From Rhizobacter sp. (lineage in GTDB: Bacteria; Pseudomonadota; Gammaproteobacteria; Burkholderiales; Burkholderiaceae_C): a stretch of DNA of 64,000 nucleotides. How positions within the stretch are numbered: position 1 is the stretch's first letter; the number at the start of each line of letters is the position of its first letter. Both the position numbers and the translations under genes were made by a program. Positions 63,327-64,000 of this stretch are shown here, in pieces. Location: contig JAHBZQ010000001.1 of the NCBI GenBank assembly GCA_019635355.1, forward strand, positions 1,674,001-1,738,000. The letters run 5' to 3'. Under the pieces are notes generated by a model, which saw only the letters and a list, made by a program, of their open reading frames with translations, had not been told where the DNA came from and searched no databases.

Positions 63327-64000
63327 ATGCTTGCAAAGCTCTTGGCGGAAGCAGTGGGCACGTTCTGGCTGGTCCTGGGAGGCTGCGGCAGTGCCGTGCT
63401 GGCCGCGGCCTTTCCACAGGTGGGCATCGGCCTGCTGGGGGTGTCGCTCGCCTTCGGCCTGACCGTGGTGACCGGCGCCTACGCGTTCGGGCCCATCTCC
63501 GGCGGCCATTTCAACCCCGCCGTCACGGTGGGCCTGTGGGCGGGGGGCCGCTTTCCGGGCGGCAGCATCCTGCCCTACGTGGTGGCGCAGGTGGCTGGGG
63601 GCATCGCCGGGGCCGGGGTGCTGCTCGTGATCGCCAGCGGCGCACCGGGCTTCGACCTGGCCGGGGGCCTGGCTTCCAACGGCTACGCCGAGCACTCGCC
63701 GGGCAAATACTCGATGGTCGCGGGCTTCGTGTGCGAGGTGGTGATGACGGCGATGTTCCTGCTCGTCATCCTCGGCAGCACGCACAAGCGCGCGCCGGTG
63801 GGGTTTGCGGGCCTGGCGATCGGCTTCGCGCTGGTGCTCATCCACCTCATCAGCATCCCGGTCACCAACACCTCGGTGAACCCAGCGCGCAGCACCGGGC
63901 CGGCGCTCTTGGTGGGCGGCTGGGCGATCCAGCAGCTGTGGCTCTTCTGGGTGGCGCCGCTCATCGGCGCGCTGGTGGGTGGCGGGCTGTACCGGGCGAT
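63327..64000 (+). CDS. aqpZ: Aquaporin Z-like water channel, 3' end outside window
   Basis: MIP-family channel for water across the inner membrane. 224 codons are present and open to the right edge; AqpZ is about 230 residues, so only a few are missing. LLAEAVGTFWLVLGGCGSAV is the first helix. Both NPA boxes are present: GGHFNPAVTVGLW (about residue 64) and NTSVNPARSTGPAL (about 184). The HFNPAVT and NPARS context fits a water-selective channel (Arg and His of the ar/R filter plausible). The ribosome site is GGAGGAGG. Confidence 0.95.
   Translation, partial: MLAKLLAEAVGTFWLVLGGCGSAVLAAAFPQVGIGLLGVSLAFGLTVVTGAYAFGPISGGHFNPAVTVGLWAGGRFPGGSILPYVVAQVAGGIAGAGVLLVIASGAPGFDLAGGLASNGYAEHSPGKYSMVAGFVCEVVMTAMFLLVILGSTHKRAPVGFAGLAIGFALVLIHLISIPVTNTSVNPARSTGPALLVGGWAIQQLWLFWVAPLIGALVGGGLYRA

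Overview
The window is a piece of a high-GC betaproteobacterial chromosome. The gene set points to Burkholderiales of the Rubrivivax/Leptothrix/Rhizobacter type. This assignment is inferred from protein flavour and from gene strings such as yebC-purD-plsC-hemF-nadD-rsfS-rlmH-maf-rng and tolB-pal-cpoB; no rRNA is present to confirm it. Coding density is very high, many neighbours overlap by ATGA, and no phage, integrase, transposase or CRISPR array is visible.

Layout. 1-7.1 kb: a HipA-family kinase cut by the left edge, a TPR/GT41 O-GlcNAc-transferase-like protein, a soluble cache-CheW protein, and an XRE/AbiEii toxin-antitoxin-like pair. 7.1-12.7 kb: aconitase acnA, an AlkD-like protein, a 23-residue membrane protein, an ArsC-family reductase, a membrane protein and a lipoprotein. 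12.8-22.5 kb: a PAS-HAMP chemoreceptor, a large HPII-type catalase, an MFS transporter, an Fe-S photolyase/cryptochrome with its DUF2256 partner, and a LysR regulator divergent from an SbtA-type bicarbonate permease. 22.5-26.3 kb: two tRNA-Lys genes with a clear promoter and terminator, then tcdA and tolB-pal-cpoB.

26.3-44.2 kb is an envelope-glycan region. It holds a WaaE-like transferase, msbA, four further glycosyltransferase-type proteins, and a seven-gene operon. That operon encodes a complete CDP-4-keto-3,6-dideoxyhexose pathway (E3 reductase, RfbF, RfbG, RfbH), followed by a split two-subunit transketolase and an NAD-dependent reductase. The arrangement suggests a two-carbon branched CDP-sugar, comparable in logic to yersiniose. 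Opposite it lie GT11- and GT10-type transferases, a methyltransferase-like protein, a GT2 and a GT9. These sit at the 3' end of a same-strand gene chain that begins with the housekeeping genes at 51.6 kb.

44.2-64 kb: RNase G, Maf, RlmH, RsfS with a long Lys/Ala-rich tail, NadD, HemF, PlsC, PurD and YebC; a HerA-like ATPase; an M14-peptidase-like lipoprotein that has lost its recognisable zinc ligands; a LytS/LytTR two-component system flanked by small membrane proteins; a His-rich secreted protein; glnS; a Cys-rich protein whose 3' end is supplied by a 27-bp inverted repeat; the GTPase RbgA/YlqF; a bacteriohemerythrin; a small conserved protein; and an aquaporin running off the right edge.
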